A stretch of 64,000 nt of DNA from Streptomyces sp. NBC_00440 (GCF_036014215.1 NZ_CP107921.1:186001-250000), one strand, 5' to 3'. Shown: positions 7,340-16,882, counted from the stretch's first letter. Made by a program: numbers and translations. Notes: generated from the letters alone by a model not told the origin.

Positions 7340-8788
7340 TCAGGTGCGCGATACGGGTGGTGCAGGCGGTGTGGGCGGGAAGAAGAGGCCCACCGGCTCC
7401 CGGTGCCACCATGCCCCGCTCTCCCGCAGCTCCCGCCAGGTGGTGAACCGGTAGCGGAACAGCCGGGCCCGGACATGTGCCGGTGGTGCGTCAGGGAATG
7501 GGTTGTGCCGCAGCAGCCGCAGCGTGTCACGGTCGTTCTCCAGCAGCCTCTCCATGAACGGTCCGAACCACGGGGCGGCGTGGGCCGGGGAGAGGGCCGC
7601 GAACCACATCAACCAGTCCAGCCGCAGGTGGTACGGCGCGAACTGCCGGGAAAGCCGGCGCACCTCGCCCGGTTTGCCCTTGAAGCCGTACTCCTGCCAC
7701 CGGGCAGCGTCGGTGAGCGCGGCCTCCGCGGTACCCTCGACCACCACTTCGTACCGGATGCGGGTCACGGTGCCGAACGCCCCGTACGCGTTGACCAGGT
7801 GCAACGGGTCGAAGGACGTGTTCATCAGCTGCCGCCGCGAGACCAGGTTGCGGGCCGGCCGGTAGCTCCGCAGGAGAACGAACACCGTCATCGCCGACAC
7901 CAGCACCGCGAACCACAGCGGCCCCGCCTCGGCCCGCGGTGTGACCAGGTGTCCGGCACCCAGGACGGATGCGTCGACGGCGGAAATCGCCAGGATGATC
8001 GTCAGCCAGTTCAGCCAGGCGAAATTGCCCGAGAGCACCAGCCACAGCTGAGTGACCACGATCACCGCCGCAGCCCAGGTCGCCACCGGCTGCGGGGTGA
8101 ACAGCAGTACCGGCACGAGCAGTTGGGCCACGTGGTTGGCGCCCGTCTCGACCCGGTGGAGCGGCCGGGGCAGCCGGTGGAAGAACCAGCTGAGCGGCCC
8201 CGGCATCGGCTGCGTCTCGTGGTGGTAGCAGAGGCAGGTCAGATCACGCCAGCAGCGGTCGCCGCGCATCTTGATCAGGCCCGCGCCGAATTCCACCCGG
8301 AAGAGCACCCAGCGCAACAACCAGACCACCAGCACCGGCGGCGCCGTCCGGGCATTGCCCAGGAAGACCGCCAGGGAGCCGGTCTCCAGCAGCAGCGATT
8401 CCCAGCCGAAGCCGTACCAGATCTGGCCCACGTTCACGATCGACAGGTACATGACCCACAGCGCCGCCCACCACACCATGGCGGCCCACAGCGGCACGGC
8501 GTCGGCGGCGCCCGCCGCCACGGCCGCCGCCAGCAGCGCGCCCAGCCACGCCCACCCGGCGAAGAAGCGGTCCGAATAGTGGAGGTGGAAGACGCCCGGC
8601 GCGCGCCGGAAGGGCGCCCGTGCCAGAAACCGCGGTGCCGGCAGCATGCCGCGTTCCCCGATCAGGCCCCGGAACTGCCGGGCCGCCGCCACGAACGCGA
8701 TCAGGTAGACGACTGCCAGCGCCCGCTGGAAGACCAGCCGGCTCAGTGTGTACTCCGGTGCCCAGAACCACTCCACGCGCCCATGCAT
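7340..8788 (-). CDS. lipase maturation factor family membrane protein
   Basis: About 482 aa, polytopic (roughly eight hydrophobic segments, first near residues 15-40). It has family hallmarks such as GWESLLLETGSLAVFL, WVLFRVEFGAGLIKMRGD and the soluble C-terminal part with NAYGAFGTVTRIRYEV, YGFKGKPG and RLDWLMWFAAL. In animals LMF1 helps lipases fold in the ER; the bacterial role is unknown. The ATG at 8788 (MHGRVEWFW) was chosen because this is where family similarity begins. It converges with the MarR gene and lies downstream of cobM without an obvious functional link. Confidence 0.85.
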   Translation of the reverse strand: MHGRVEWFWAPEYTLSRLVFQRALAVVYLIAFVAAARQFRGLIGERGMLPAPRFLARAPFRRAPGVFHLHYSDRFFAGWAWLGALLAAAVAAGAADAVPLWAAMVWWAALWVMYLSIVNVGQIWYGFGWESLLLETGSLAVFLGNARTAPPVLVVWLLRWVLFRVEFGAGLIKMRGDRCWRDLTCLCYHHETQPMPGPLSWFFHRLPRPLHRVETGANHVAQLLVPVLLFTPQPVATWAAAVIVVTQLWLVLSGNFAWLNWLTIILAISAVDASVLGAGHLVTPRAEAGPLWFAVLVSAMTVFVLLRSYRPARNLVSRRQLMNTSFDPLHLVNAYGAFGTVTRIRYEVVVEGTAEAALTDAARWQEYGFKGKPGEVRRLSRQFAPYHLRLDWLMWFAALSPAHAAPWFGPFMERLLENDRDTLRLLRHNPFPDAPPAHVRARLFRYRFTTWRELRESGAWWHREPVGLFFPPTPPAPPVSRT

Positions 8789-8875
8789 AGCACCGCTCGG
8801 GCCCGCGCCCCGGCACCGCGCCGACACCCCTGCGCGCCCCGGCCACGGATCTCCGTACGGGATTGCCGGACCGGA

Positions 8876-9628
8876 TCACCGGCAGGAGTGCCGCTCCCGC
8901 TCCGGCGAGTAGAGGTGGCTGTCGCCGAACTGTTCGGCGCCGAGCGTGCGGCCGACCATGATGACCGCCGTGCGCAGGATGCCGGCCTCCGCGACCTGGC
9001 CCGCGATGGTGTCGAGGGTGCCCCGCAGGACCACTTCGCCGGGCCGGCTGGCCAGTGCCACCACAGCGGCCGGGCAGTCCGCTCCGTAGTGCGGCAGCAG
9101 CTCCGCCACGACCCGCTCGGCGTGCTGCACTGCCAGGTGCAGCACGATCAGCGCGCCGCTGCGGCCGAGTGTGGCGAGGTCCTCGCCTTCCGGCATCGCG
9201 GTGGCGCGCTGGGCGACCCGGGTGAGGATCACGGTCTGGCCGACGGTGGGGACCGTCAGTTCGCGCTTCAGCGCCGCTGCCGCCGCGGCGAAGGCGGGAA
9301 CGCCGGGCACCACCTCGTAGTTCACCCCTGCCGCGTCGAGCCTGCGCATCTGCTCGGCCACCGCGCTGAAGACCGAGGGGTCCCCGGAGTGCAGCCGCGC
9401 CACGTCCTGGCCCTCCCGGTCGGCGCGTACCAGCTCGGCGGTGATCTCATCCAGGTCGAGCTGCGCGGTGTCGGTCAGCCTGGCGTCCGGCGGGCATTCG
9501 GCCAGCAGCTCACGCGGTACCAGGCTGCCCGCGTAGAGGCAGACACCGCAGGACGCGAGCAGACGGGCGCCGCGCACCGTGATGAGGTCCGCGGCGCCGG
9601 GCCCGGCGCCGATGAAGTACACGGTCAT
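8876..9628 (-). CDS. cobM: precorrin-4 C11-methyltransferase
   Basis: 250 aa, a single class III SAM methyltransferase domain. The N-terminal YFIGAGPGAADLITVRG is the SAM-loop start, followed by LHSGDPSVFSAVAEQMRRL and EVVPGVPAFAAAAAALKREL, which is CobM-specific, and VGRTLGAEQFGDSHLYSPE at the C-terminus. It methylates C11 of precorrin-4 in aerobic cobalamin synthesis. Its start overlaps the cobL stop by 4 bp (ATGA), giving a cobL-cobM operon. Confidence 0.93.
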   Translation of the reverse strand: MTVYFIGAGPGAADLITVRGARLLASCGVCLYAGSLVPRELLAECPPDARLTDTAQLDLDEITAELVRADREGQDVARLHSGDPSVFSAVAEQMRRLDAAGVNYEVVPGVPAFAAAAAALKRELTVPTVGQTVILTRVAQRATAMPEGEDLATLGRSGALIVLHLAVQHAERVVAELLPHYGADCPAAVVALASRPGEVVLRGTLDTIAGQVAEAGILRTAVIMVGRTLGAEQFGDSHLYSPERERHSCR

Positions 9629-10908
9629 CTGTCTTCTCCAGGAACAGGGAGGGGATACGGGTTCTTCTCAACGGCCCACTGGGTGACCGGCATGGCCTGC
9701 CGCCAGCCGGTGAAGCCCCCGACGGGCACGGCGTGTGCGACGGCGAGGCGCACCAGGTCGCCGCCGTGTCTGCGGTAGCGGTCGGCGAGGAGCGCCTCGG
9801 ACTCCAGCGTCACGGTGTTGGCGACGAGCCGCCCGCCGTCGGGCAGGGCCTCCCAGCACGCGTCCAGCAGGCCCGGGGCGGTCAGCCCTCCCCCGACGAA
9901 CACCGCGTCCGGCGCGGGCAGTCCGGCCAGTGCGTCCGGGGCCGCGCCGGTGACGACCCGCAGCGCGGGCACACCGAGCCGGGCGGCGTTGCGGGCGATG
10001 CGCTCGCCCCGTACCGGGTCGCGCTCGACGGTGATGGCGCGGCAGGACGGGTGCGTGCGCATCCACTCGATGGCGATGGACCCCGAGCCGCCCCCGATGT
10101 CCCAGAGCAGTTCGCCGGGGGCGGGGGCGAGCGCGCCCAGGGTGGCGGCGCGCACATGGCGCTTGGTGAGCTGACCATCGTGTTCGTACGCCTCGTCGGG
10201 GAGCCCGGGGACGGCGCCGGTTCTCGGGGCTCCGGGGGTGCGGCGGCAGTCGACCGCGATCACGTTCAGCGGGTCGCCGGGCGGATGCGGCCAGGTCGCG
10301 GCGTTGCCATCGGTGATGTTCTCGCGCTCACCGCCGAGCTGTTCGAGCACCCGTATCCGGCTCGCTCCGAAGCCGTGACCGTCCAGGTGCACCGCCACCT
10401 CGGCGGGTGTCGCGGCGCCCGCGCTGAGCACCAGGAGCCGGCGGCGGTCGTGCAGGGCGGCGGTCAGCCGGGCGGTGGGGCGGCCGACGAGGGTGACGAC
10501 CTCCGTGTCCTCGACCGGCCAGCCCAGCCGGGCGCAGGCGTACGAGACGGACGAGGGGTACGGCAGTACGACGAGCCGCCCCCCATCCTCGCCGAGCACC
10601 TCGGTCAGCGCCCGCCCGATGCCGTAGAACATGGGGTCGCCGCTGGCCAGTACGGCGATGCGGCGGCCGGAGCGTGCGGCGAGGATGCCGGGCACTGCGG
10701 GGCGCAGCGGTGAGGGCCACTCGACCCGCTCACCCGGGCATCGCTGCGGGAGCAGGGCCAGTTGGCGGGCGCCGCCGACGAGGACCTGGGCGTTCAGCAG
10801 GGCCTGCTGCGATGCGGCGGGAAGGCCGTCCCAGCCGTCGGCGCCGATTCCGACGACGGTGACGGGCGCCGGGGCGGGGTCGGGGCGCGGGGACGGTGCG
10901 GGGGCCAC
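9625..10908 (-). CDS. cobL: precorrin-6Y C5,15-methyltransferase (decarboxylating)
   Basis: About 427 aa, two domains. The N-terminal half is a CobE-like tetrapyrrole methylase (VTVVGIGADGWDGLP, LASGDPMFYGIGR). The C-terminal half is a Rossmann SAM methyltransferase/decarboxylase with LLWDIGGGSGSIAIEWMR. It methylates C5 and C15 and decarboxylates the acetate side chain in cobalamin synthesis. GTG at 10908 is preferred over GTG at 10923 because GAGGAA sits 7-9 nt before the former and nothing resembling a ribosome-binding site precedes the latter. No cobalamin riboswitch-like box was seen upstream, and no other cob genes are in the window. Confidence 0.9.
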   Translation of the reverse strand: MAPAPSPRPDPAPAPVTVVGIGADGWDGLPAASQQALLNAQVLVGGARQLALLPQRCPGERVEWPSPLRPAVPGILAARSGRRIAVLASGDPMFYGIGRALTEVLGEDGGRLVVLPYPSSVSYACARLGWPVEDTEVVTLVGRPTARLTAALHDRRRLLVLSAGAATPAEVAVHLDGHGFGASRIRVLEQLGGERENITDGNAATWPHPPGDPLNVIAVDCRRTPGAPRTGAVPGLPDEAYEHDGQLTKRHVRAATLGALAPAPGELLWDIGGGSGSIAIEWMRTHPSCRAITVERDPVRGERIARNAARLGVPALRVVTGAAPDALAGLPAPDAVFVGGGLTAPGLLDACWEALPDGGRLVANTVTLESEALLADRYRRHGGDLVRLAVAHAVPVGGFTGWRQAMPVTQWAVEKNPYPLPVPGEDR

Positions 10909-10923
10909 AGCCGGGTTCCTCAC

Positions 10924-10976
10924 GGGTCGGGATCGGGTCAGGATCGGATCGGGTGGGGATCAGATCAGATCGGTAC
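10924..10976. repeat. short GGATC-type repeat tract upstream of cobL
   Basis: A run of imperfect 5-6 bp units (GGGATC, GGGTC, AGGATC, GGATC, AGATC, AGATC) abuts the cobL start. It is a simple repeat tract in the leader or promoter of the cobL-cobM unit; function not evident. The rest of the gap to 11146 shows nothing recognisable. Confidence 0.5.
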
Positions 10977-11146
10977 GGAGTCGCATTCTGGTCGCACGCC
11001 TGTGACATGCACAAATTCCCGGCGGCAGCGCCCGCCGCCGCGCGCTGCTGCACCCGGTGCAACGCCGGCCGCTCGGGCCGCGACGGGCCACCCGACCGTG
11101 CGGCCGGCGGCGAGCCGGATCTGCCGGCCCCGCCGCCGCTTCAGCG

Positions 11147-11422
11147 TCACACCGCGTCCGTACGTCCTCCTGGGCCGTCCCCCGAGCGGTGCCCGCGTTC
11201 GTACGTACGCAGCACATGGACCACACGCACCACCGCGAGCAGTCCGGCGGCCGCGGCCCCGGTCAGCACCAGGGCTGCCGTGACGCGGTGCGGCAGATCC
11301 CACACGGCCGCCGGACCGGCGATCACGCCGAACACCAGCGCGCCGAGGAAGCCCGCGCTGACCAGGGCATAGCCGATCTCGACGGTCCTGGCGTCACGGT
11401 CGGCCTGGCTTCCCCCGCTCAT
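11147..11422 (-). CDS. small two-helix membrane protein (DUF6332-like)
   Basis: 91 aa. A charged N-terminus (MSGGSQADRDARTVEI) is followed by two hydrophobic helices, about residues 17-43 (GYALVSAGFLGALVFGVIAG) and 52-72, and a basic tail with RTYERGHRSGDG. The ATG at 11422 has AAGGAG upstream; an ATG 13 codons earlier gives an Arg/Lys-rich extension and overlaps the spacer. It looks like a small uncharacterised Streptomyces membrane protein; the family assignment is from memory and moderate. It lies 28 bp downstream of the LamG protein gene on the same strand. Confidence 0.65.
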   Translation of the reverse strand: MSGGSQADRDARTVEIGYALVSAGFLGALVFGVIAGPAAVWDLPHRVTAALVLTGAAAAGLLAVVRVVHVLRTYERGHRSGDGPGGRTDAV

Positions 11423-11450
11423 CGGCCGGCGCTCCTTCCGGGCGCGCTCA

Positions 11451-13673
11451 TCAGCCTGCACTCTTTCCCAGCGTGTAGTGACCGGCGACCCGCGCGGCGC
11501 TGAGCACCCCGGGGTAGACGGCCGTCTCGTCCAGGTCCCCCTTGAAGAAGTCGCTCGTGGGCCGCGAGGGCCAGCCGGCCAGTGAGTCGCCGCCCACCCG
11601 CCAGTAGCCGCTGGAACTCTCGCTCTTCGTCACGGTGTTGCTCTTCAGGAGGTGGCCGTCGACGTAGAGGCGCATACCGGTCGGGCCCTGTGTCGCGACG
11701 GCCTGGTGCCAGGTGCCGTCGTTGTACGCCTTGGGGCTCTCCAGCGTCTTGAATCCGCTGCCGCTCACGCCGAACACGAGCTTGCCCGCATTGGTCATGT
11801 ACACCTGCTTGTCGTACTTCTTGCTGGCGGCCGTCGTGTTGTCGCCGAACCCGATCAGCTTGCCGCCCGCGGTGCTGGTGGTCCTGAACCAGGTCTCCAG
11901 GCTGTACTTGGCGGGTGCGGCGTACCGGCGGTCGCTGTATATCCACTGGTTGGTGCCGTTGAACCCGATCGCGGTGGACGGGGCGCCGACCGCTCCCGGG
12001 GTCCGGCGCAGCGAGGGGGCGTTGACGTCCACGCCGGAGCGGTTTCCGCTCGACGTGTCCGCCACGAACGGCTGCGCGTGGTCGTCGTAGCGCCAGTACA
12101 GCGAGGCACCGTTGCCGATGACCGCCGTCGGGTAGGGCTCCGCCGCGGCCGTCGCGGTGGCGGTGACCGCCGCCGACTTGGCGCTGGTGTTGCCCGCGGC
12201 GTCGGATGCGGTGATCCGGTAGCTGTAGCTCTTGCCCTTGGTGACCGAGGTGTCCTTGACGGACACCTGGGGCCGGGCCCACATCAGTGAGTCGGCCTGC
12301 ACGGTCGCCATGGGCGTGCTGGACCCGTTGCGGTAGACCTTGTACGTCAGCTTCGAGTCGTCCGTGTCGAAGCTGGCGCGCCAGCTGACCTGCACCTGTC
12401 CCGGCTTCGCACTGACCGCGGCGCCCACCGGAACGGTCGGCGCGCCCTTGTCGCCGGTGGAGGCGAACCGGGTGAGGCTCTGTGCCGCGGCGCGGTTGAC
12501 GGTGGTGAACTCGCCGCCCGACCAGAGGTACTGGGTGGAGCCGGCGGCCGCGATGGTCAGGGCGCGGGGGCCGATCCCCTCACCGTTGCCGTCGTTGGTG
12601 TCAGGGAACCAGCCGAGCTTGCCGGTACCCGTGGTGGGTTCCGCCAGGAAGTGGTGGCGCGGACCGTTGGGGAACTCGCCGACGCTGGAGCAGTCGTGGG
12701 CGTGCGAGGCGCTGTAGAGCACGCCCTTGTACGACTTCACGGACTGGGTGGCGCCCAGGCAGGTGTCACGCCAGCGCTGGTTCAGGCTGCTCGCGTTGAG
12801 GGCGATCCGGCCGTCGAACACACCGAAGCCGGTGCCCTCGTTGCCGGTGTAGATCCCGGTGGCGTCCGTGTCGAGCGTCTTGACCACCGAGTTGGTCTCG
12901 ATGAAGCCCGGGTAGGCCTTCGTCACCTTGCCCGATGTGGCGTCCACCACGGCCAGGGCGTGCGATGTCGTTCCGTTGACCTTGAAGAAGTCGCCGCCGA
13001 GCACCGCGTTCTTGCCGTCAGGGGTCAGTGCGAGGGCGCGGCCCGGCTCGTCGGCGTTGGCGGTGAAGGGCAGTACGGCCCCGTCGGACGCCTTGACCGC
13101 GGCGAAGCGCTGGCGCTTCTGTCCGCTGACGGTGCCGAAGTCGCCTCCCGCATACACCGTGTCCTTGGTGACCGTCAGCGCCCGCACGGTGGCGGAGAAG
13201 GCGGGCCGGAACGAGGTCCTGGGCTTGCAGGTGGCGATGTCGATGGCCGCCAGCGAGGACACCTTGGTGCCGTTGACCGCGCCGAAGTATCCGCCCGCGT
13301 AGAGCGTCTTCTTGTCGGGCGATACCGCCAGGGCTCGCACGGTGGCGGTACCGCTGCCGACCGTGAAGGAGAGTGTGCAGCTGGTGGGCGCGCCGGTGGC
13401 GGCGTTGAACGCGGCGAAGTTCACCGCGGACCGCGCCTTGCCGGAGACACCGGCCGGTGGCCGCAGCGCGGAGAACGTACCGCCCGCGAACACCACGCCG
13501 TTGCTCTGGGCGAGCGCCCAGACGATCCCGTTGGTCTGCCAGGTCGGCAGCGCGTCCGCCGTGAACGCCACCGGTGGCGTGATCGCGGACGCCCCGGGTG
13601 CCGCGATCACCCCCAGACCGGCCGTGGCGAACGACATGGCGAGAGCGACCGACAGCGTTCTCGATCTCTGCAT
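11451..13673 (-). CDS. secreted beta-propeller / fibronectin III / LamG protein
   Basis: 740 aa with an N-terminal Sec signal (MQRSRTLSVALAMSFATAG, cleavage near AAPGASA). Residues about 40-410 are a propeller-like set of repeats of the form VYAGGDFGTVSGQKRQ and LYAGGYFGAVNG. An FN3 domain (about 415-510: VQVSWRASFDTDDSKLTYKV) is followed by a concanavalin-like LamG domain (about 545-740) including YSLETWFRTTS and FFKGDLDETAVYPGVLS. The architecture suggests an extracellular binding or adhesion protein for polysaccharide; there is no catalytic signature. The ATG at 13673 begins the signal peptide; an upstream in-frame ATG lacks support. It lies downstream of the GH141-like gene, whose terminator separates them. 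Confidence 0.8.
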   Translation of the reverse strand: MQRSRTLSVALAMSFATAGLGVIAAPGASAITPPVAFTADALPTWQTNGIVWALAQSNGVVFAGGTFSALRPPAGVSGKARSAVNFAAFNAATGAPTSCTLSFTVGSGTATVRALAVSPDKKTLYAGGYFGAVNGTKVSSLAAIDIATCKPRTSFRPAFSATVRALTVTKDTVYAGGDFGTVSGQKRQRFAAVKASDGAVLPFTANADEPGRALALTPDGKNAVLGGDFFKVNGTTSHALAVVDATSGKVTKAYPGFIETNSVVKTLDTDATGIYTGNEGTGFGVFDGRIALNASSLNQRWRDTCLGATQSVKSYKGVLYSASHAHDCSSVGEFPNGPRHHFLAEPTTGTGKLGWFPDTNDGNGEGIGPRALTIAAAGSTQYLWSGGEFTTVNRAAAQSLTRFASTGDKGAPTVPVGAAVSAKPGQVQVSWRASFDTDDSKLTYKVYRNGSSTPMATVQADSLMWARPQVSVKDTSVTKGKSYSYRITASDAAGNTSAKSAAVTATATAAAEPYPTAVIGNGASLYWRYDDHAQPFVADTSSGNRSGVDVNAPSLRRTPGAVGAPSTAIGFNGTNQWIYSDRRYAAPAKYSLETWFRTTSTAGGKLIGFGDNTTAASKKYDKQVYMTNAGKLVFGVSGSGFKTLESPKAYNDGTWHQAVATQGPTGMRLYVDGHLLKSNTVTKSESSSGYWRVGGDSLAGWPSRPTSDFFKGDLDETAVYPGVLSAARVAGHYTLGKSAG

Positions 13674-13901
13674 GAACCCCCCAGAAGAAGAACCGGGCTC
13701 CGTCCGCGGAACGGCGGAACATCCGGAATACGACAGCTCGGACCGCAATACGACAGCTCGGAGAGGAGCAGGCGGATCACCCCGCCTCGATCACGCGGAT
13801 CGCCCCGCCCCAACCCCCCTGTATCCCACCGTACTTGCCGAAAGGCCGTCGTACCCGCCACTCCCCCTGTGTGGCCGGAACCCGGAAACCCGGAACACAG
13901 A

Positions 13902-13936
13902 GCCGCCGGCCGGACCTGTTCGGTCCGGCCGGCGGC
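13902..13936 (-). terminator. hairpin terminator of the GH141-like gene
   Basis: A perfect 15-bp stem (GCCGCCGGCCGGACC and its complement) around the loop TGTTC, 33 nt past the stop of the leftward beta-helix gene. No U-run, as is usual in Streptomyces. Confidence 0.8.
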
Positions 13937-13969
13937 GCGGGGATGTGCGGGGCTGAGCGGGCCGATACG

Positions 13970-16846
13970 TCAGCTCCGCACGGTGAAGCCGTCCACGATC
14001 ATGTACTGCCCGCTCTTCATCGTCCCGGTGAGGGTGTGCACCCCGGCCGGGAGTCCGCTGACCGAGTAGAGCTTCTGCTGGTACTGGCGGGAGCCGCTGG
14101 TGGCGTCCACGGTCTCCCGGTGGACCCCGTCGACGGCGATGCCGATCGTTCCCTCGTCCGCGTTCAGCTCGGTGAGGAAGTCGGCTCCGGTGCCGTTGAA
14201 GGTGAAGGTGAAGGAGTCGCCGGTGGCGGTGGTGGCGTCGATGTCGTTCTGGTACGAGCCCTGGCCGCCGGCCTTGGCGCCGCGCCAGCCCCAGCCGCTT
14301 CCGGTGTAGGTCACGCCCGCGGTGTTGTTGTACTGCTGAGGGTCGGTGGGCTTGACGAGGCCGACCGTGGTGGCGGCCTGCGCACGCCAGACGCTCAGGG
14401 TGACGGTGCTCCCGGGGGCGAGCCTGTTGTAGACGGTCCAGAAGCTGTCGCGGTCCGTCACACCGGTCCCGTTCACGGACCGGATCACGTCTAGGGGGCG
14501 CAGACCCTGCCCGTAGGCGTAGGAGGTGGCCGGGACGCTCTGGAGGTAGAGCCCGTTGAAGTCGCCCAGTCCGACGGCCGACTGGGTGGCCTTGTCGTAG
14601 ACCTGGCGGGCGGTGGCGCCCATCAGCGGCTCGGGCTGGGTCTCGATCACCGTGTCCGGGTCGGGTGCGGCCGGCCAGCCGACCGCCGGGGGTGTCGCTT
14701 CGCCCGGCCTTCCGGTGCCGAACCGGTTCATCGGGAAGTCGGTGAATCCCAGTGCCTTCGCGGGTGAGTCCGCGGCCGGTGTGTAGTCCGTCATACCGGG
14801 CGAGTCCCACGGTGAGCCCCCGGCGAAGCGGGGATCCGCGGTGACCGAGTGGGTGTCCAGATGACTGGTGCTCCAGACGGCGGGCAGGGCGACTGGCCGG
14901 CCGTTGTCCCAGAACAGGTTGTTGTCTGCGGCGTACTTGGCGGCGGCGGGGTCGCTGCCGGTGAGTGAGTAGGGCGAGTCCGCAAGGATGATGTTCTTCG
15001 TGATGGCGTCGCCGTTGTCGCGGTGCGAGATCTGCTCGTAGACCGATCCGCCCACGACGATGTTGTTGGTGACCGTCCGCTTGAATCCGTCGAGCAGCTT
15101 GATTCCGGCGCCGAGCAGCAGGTTGTTCTTGACGATGTAGTTGCTCGATCCGTCGTCCAGGTCGATGGCCCATTCGCTGTTGTGCCAGATCCGGTTGTTG
15201 CTGATCGTGATCGGCCGGACGACGTCGAGCAGCGAGTAGCTCTTCTGCAGGGCGTCGGACTCCGCGCTGGGGTTGATGCTGGGCCCGGCGATGGGCCAGT
15301 AACGGTCCCGGCCCCAGGCGTTGACCGGCCCGTGGTCCGACGTCTCCTTCACGCAGTCGAAGATGTCGTTGTACTGGATCCGGTGCCCGCCCCAGGTGCC
15401 GTCGTTGACGTTGACACAGGACCGTGGACTGCCGTGGATGGTGTTGTGGGCGACGGTGACGCGGCTGCTCATCGAGATGTTTACACCGGCGCTCTGTTTC
15501 TCGAACCGGCCCATGTCGGCCATGCTGTTGTCGCTGACGTCGATGTCGCGCGGGTAGTCGTCGGTCCTGGGACCGGGGGTGAGGTCCGTGGGCGGATCGA
15601 CCATGTGCGCCCAGGTCGACGGGTTCCGGACGGCCCTGGTGGAGCCCACCACCTGTACGTCGCTCGCGCCGGATCCGGTGAAGGTGTTGCCGGTGACGGC
15701 GTCGTCCTTGTTGTAGCCGTCGATGAAGACCCCGTTGCCGCCGACCTGGGCGAAGGAGGAGCGGGAGACGGTGATGTTCCTGGCGTTCTTGATGTGGACG
15801 GCACCGGCCCGCGCCACCGCCCAGTCGCCGAGCTGCAGCGGCTCGTACGGGGTGTCGAAGAGGGTCCGGTGCGTGGCGGTGTAGGTGAACCCGTCGAACG
15901 TGAGGTCATGGACGGGGCGGGACGCCGACGTGCCCTCGACCCGGACGAGTTCGTCCAGCTCCGCGGTGTCCACCGTGGTCTTCGACAGATCGGTGCCGGC
16001 CGGCGGGATCATGTAGAGCTTGCCGGCGTCCTGGTCGTAGAACCACTCGCCGGGCGCGTCGAGTTCCTCGAACACACCCTCCGCGACGACGTGCGCGGTG
16101 TCCACGTCGCCGCCCCGGTTGTTGTCGCCGACCCACTTGAGCTTCAGGCCGGAGTCGTCGCGCCCGGTGATCGTGTAGTCGTTGCCGCCCCAGTCGGATG
16201 AGTGCAGTCCGCGGATGTCGCCGGTGGACGGGTTCTTCCACCGCGCCGACCGGGCGTTGAGGGTGGCCATGGTGGTGGAGCCGTTGAGTACGGCGGTGTC
16301 CGGGTCGAAGTTCGGGTAGCGGGCCAGGACTTGCCGGGTGCCGCCCACGAACAGCCCGTCGATCTTCCGGTGCGCGCCGATGTCCGCCACCCGGATCGCG
16401 CTGTTGTCCCGGTCGGTGGTCCAGGCGGCCGTCACCCTGCGGCCGCCGCTGAGCACGGCCCGCTCGCCGGGGTACGAGGAGTAGGTCACCGGGGCGGACG
16501 CGCTGCCGGAGTCCGCGGCGCCGAACTTCAGGGTGGCCGCGAGGTGGTAGGTACCGCCGCGTACCCACACATGGACCGGGTGCCCCGCCCTGGACGCCTT
16601 CCTCGCGGAGACCTGCGCGGCCGCCAGGGTCAGCAGGGGCCTGCGGGTGGAGTCCCCGGAGTTCCGGTCGCTACCGGTCGCCGATACGTAGATGTTCCGG
16701 CCCGCCGGGGCGTGGGCCGCAGCCGCGGTGCCTGCGGTGAGCGCGGGCGCCGCGCCCACGGTCACGGCGGCGAGGACCGCCACCGTCGCGAGCCGCCGTT
16801 TCGGGGCGGCTCTGCCTCCTGGTCTGTCGTCCGAACTGCGGTGCAC
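13970..16846 (-). CDS. secreted right-handed beta-helix protein (GH141-like) with PDZ-like domain
   Basis: 958 aa. Signal peptide: RRLATVAVLAAVTVGAAPAL with an AAAAHA cleavage region. The opening IYVSATGSDRNSGDS, then VWVRGGTYHLAATLKFG and YSSYPGERAVLSGGRRV, is the typical start of GH141-like parallel beta-helix glycosidases. Coils with NISMSSRVTVAHNTIHG and ITISNNRIWHNSEWAIDL follow to about 700. About 740-815 (YAYGQGLRPLDVIRSVNGTG) resembles a PDZ domain. The last ~130 residues look like a jelly-roll carbohydrate-binding module ending in MIVDGFTVRS. It probably acts on extracellular plant or fungal polysaccharide; substrate unknown. The upstream gap contains several dyads that could be a sugar-responsive operator. 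Confidence 0.8.
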   Translation of the reverse strand: MHRSSDDRPGGRAAPKRRLATVAVLAAVTVGAAPALTAGTAAAAHAPAGRNIYVSATGSDRNSGDSTRRPLLTLAAAQVSARKASRAGHPVHVWVRGGTYHLAATLKFGAADSGSASAPVTYSSYPGERAVLSGGRRVTAAWTTDRDNSAIRVADIGAHRKIDGLFVGGTRQVLARYPNFDPDTAVLNGSTTMATLNARSARWKNPSTGDIRGLHSSDWGGNDYTITGRDDSGLKLKWVGDNNRGGDVDTAHVVAEGVFEELDAPGEWFYDQDAGKLYMIPPAGTDLSKTTVDTAELDELVRVEGTSASRPVHDLTFDGFTYTATHRTLFDTPYEPLQLGDWAVARAGAVHIKNARNITVSRSSFAQVGGNGVFIDGYNKDDAVTGNTFTGSGASDVQVVGSTRAVRNPSTWAHMVDPPTDLTPGPRTDDYPRDIDVSDNSMADMGRFEKQSAGVNISMSSRVTVAHNTIHGSPRSCVNVNDGTWGGHRIQYNDIFDCVKETSDHGPVNAWGRDRYWPIAGPSINPSAESDALQKSYSLLDVVRPITISNNRIWHNSEWAIDLDDGSSNYIVKNNLLLGAGIKLLDGFKRTVTNNIVVGGSVYEQISHRDNGDAITKNIILADSPYSLTGSDPAAAKYAADNNLFWDNGRPVALPAVWSTSHLDTHSVTADPRFAGGSPWDSPGMTDYTPAADSPAKALGFTDFPMNRFGTGRPGEATPPAVGWPAAPDPDTVIETQPEPLMGATARQVYDKATQSAVGLGDFNGLYLQSVPATSYAYGQGLRPLDVIRSVNGTGVTDRDSFWTVYNRLAPGSTVTLSVWRAQAATTVGLVKPTDPQQYNNTAGVTYTGSGWGWRGAKAGGQGSYQNDIDATTATGDSFTFTFNGTGADFLTELNADEGTIGIAVDGVHRETVDATSGSRQYQQKLYSVSGLPAGVHTLTGTMKSGQYMIVDGFTVRS

Positions 16847-16882
16847 GTCTGACTCCCTGACACGGTAGGGGCGAGCTGCCCA

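Noticed and set aside
7298..9778. An 826-codon open frame on the + strand across the LMF-like and cobM genes
   Set aside because: It is antisense to two clear genes, rich in Arg/Gln/His/Pro as mirror frames of GC-rich genes are, and has no domain or ribosome-binding site.
10924..11146. Cobalamin riboswitch before cobL
   Set aside because: No B12-box-like GCCACTG in the leftward leader and no fitting set of helices.
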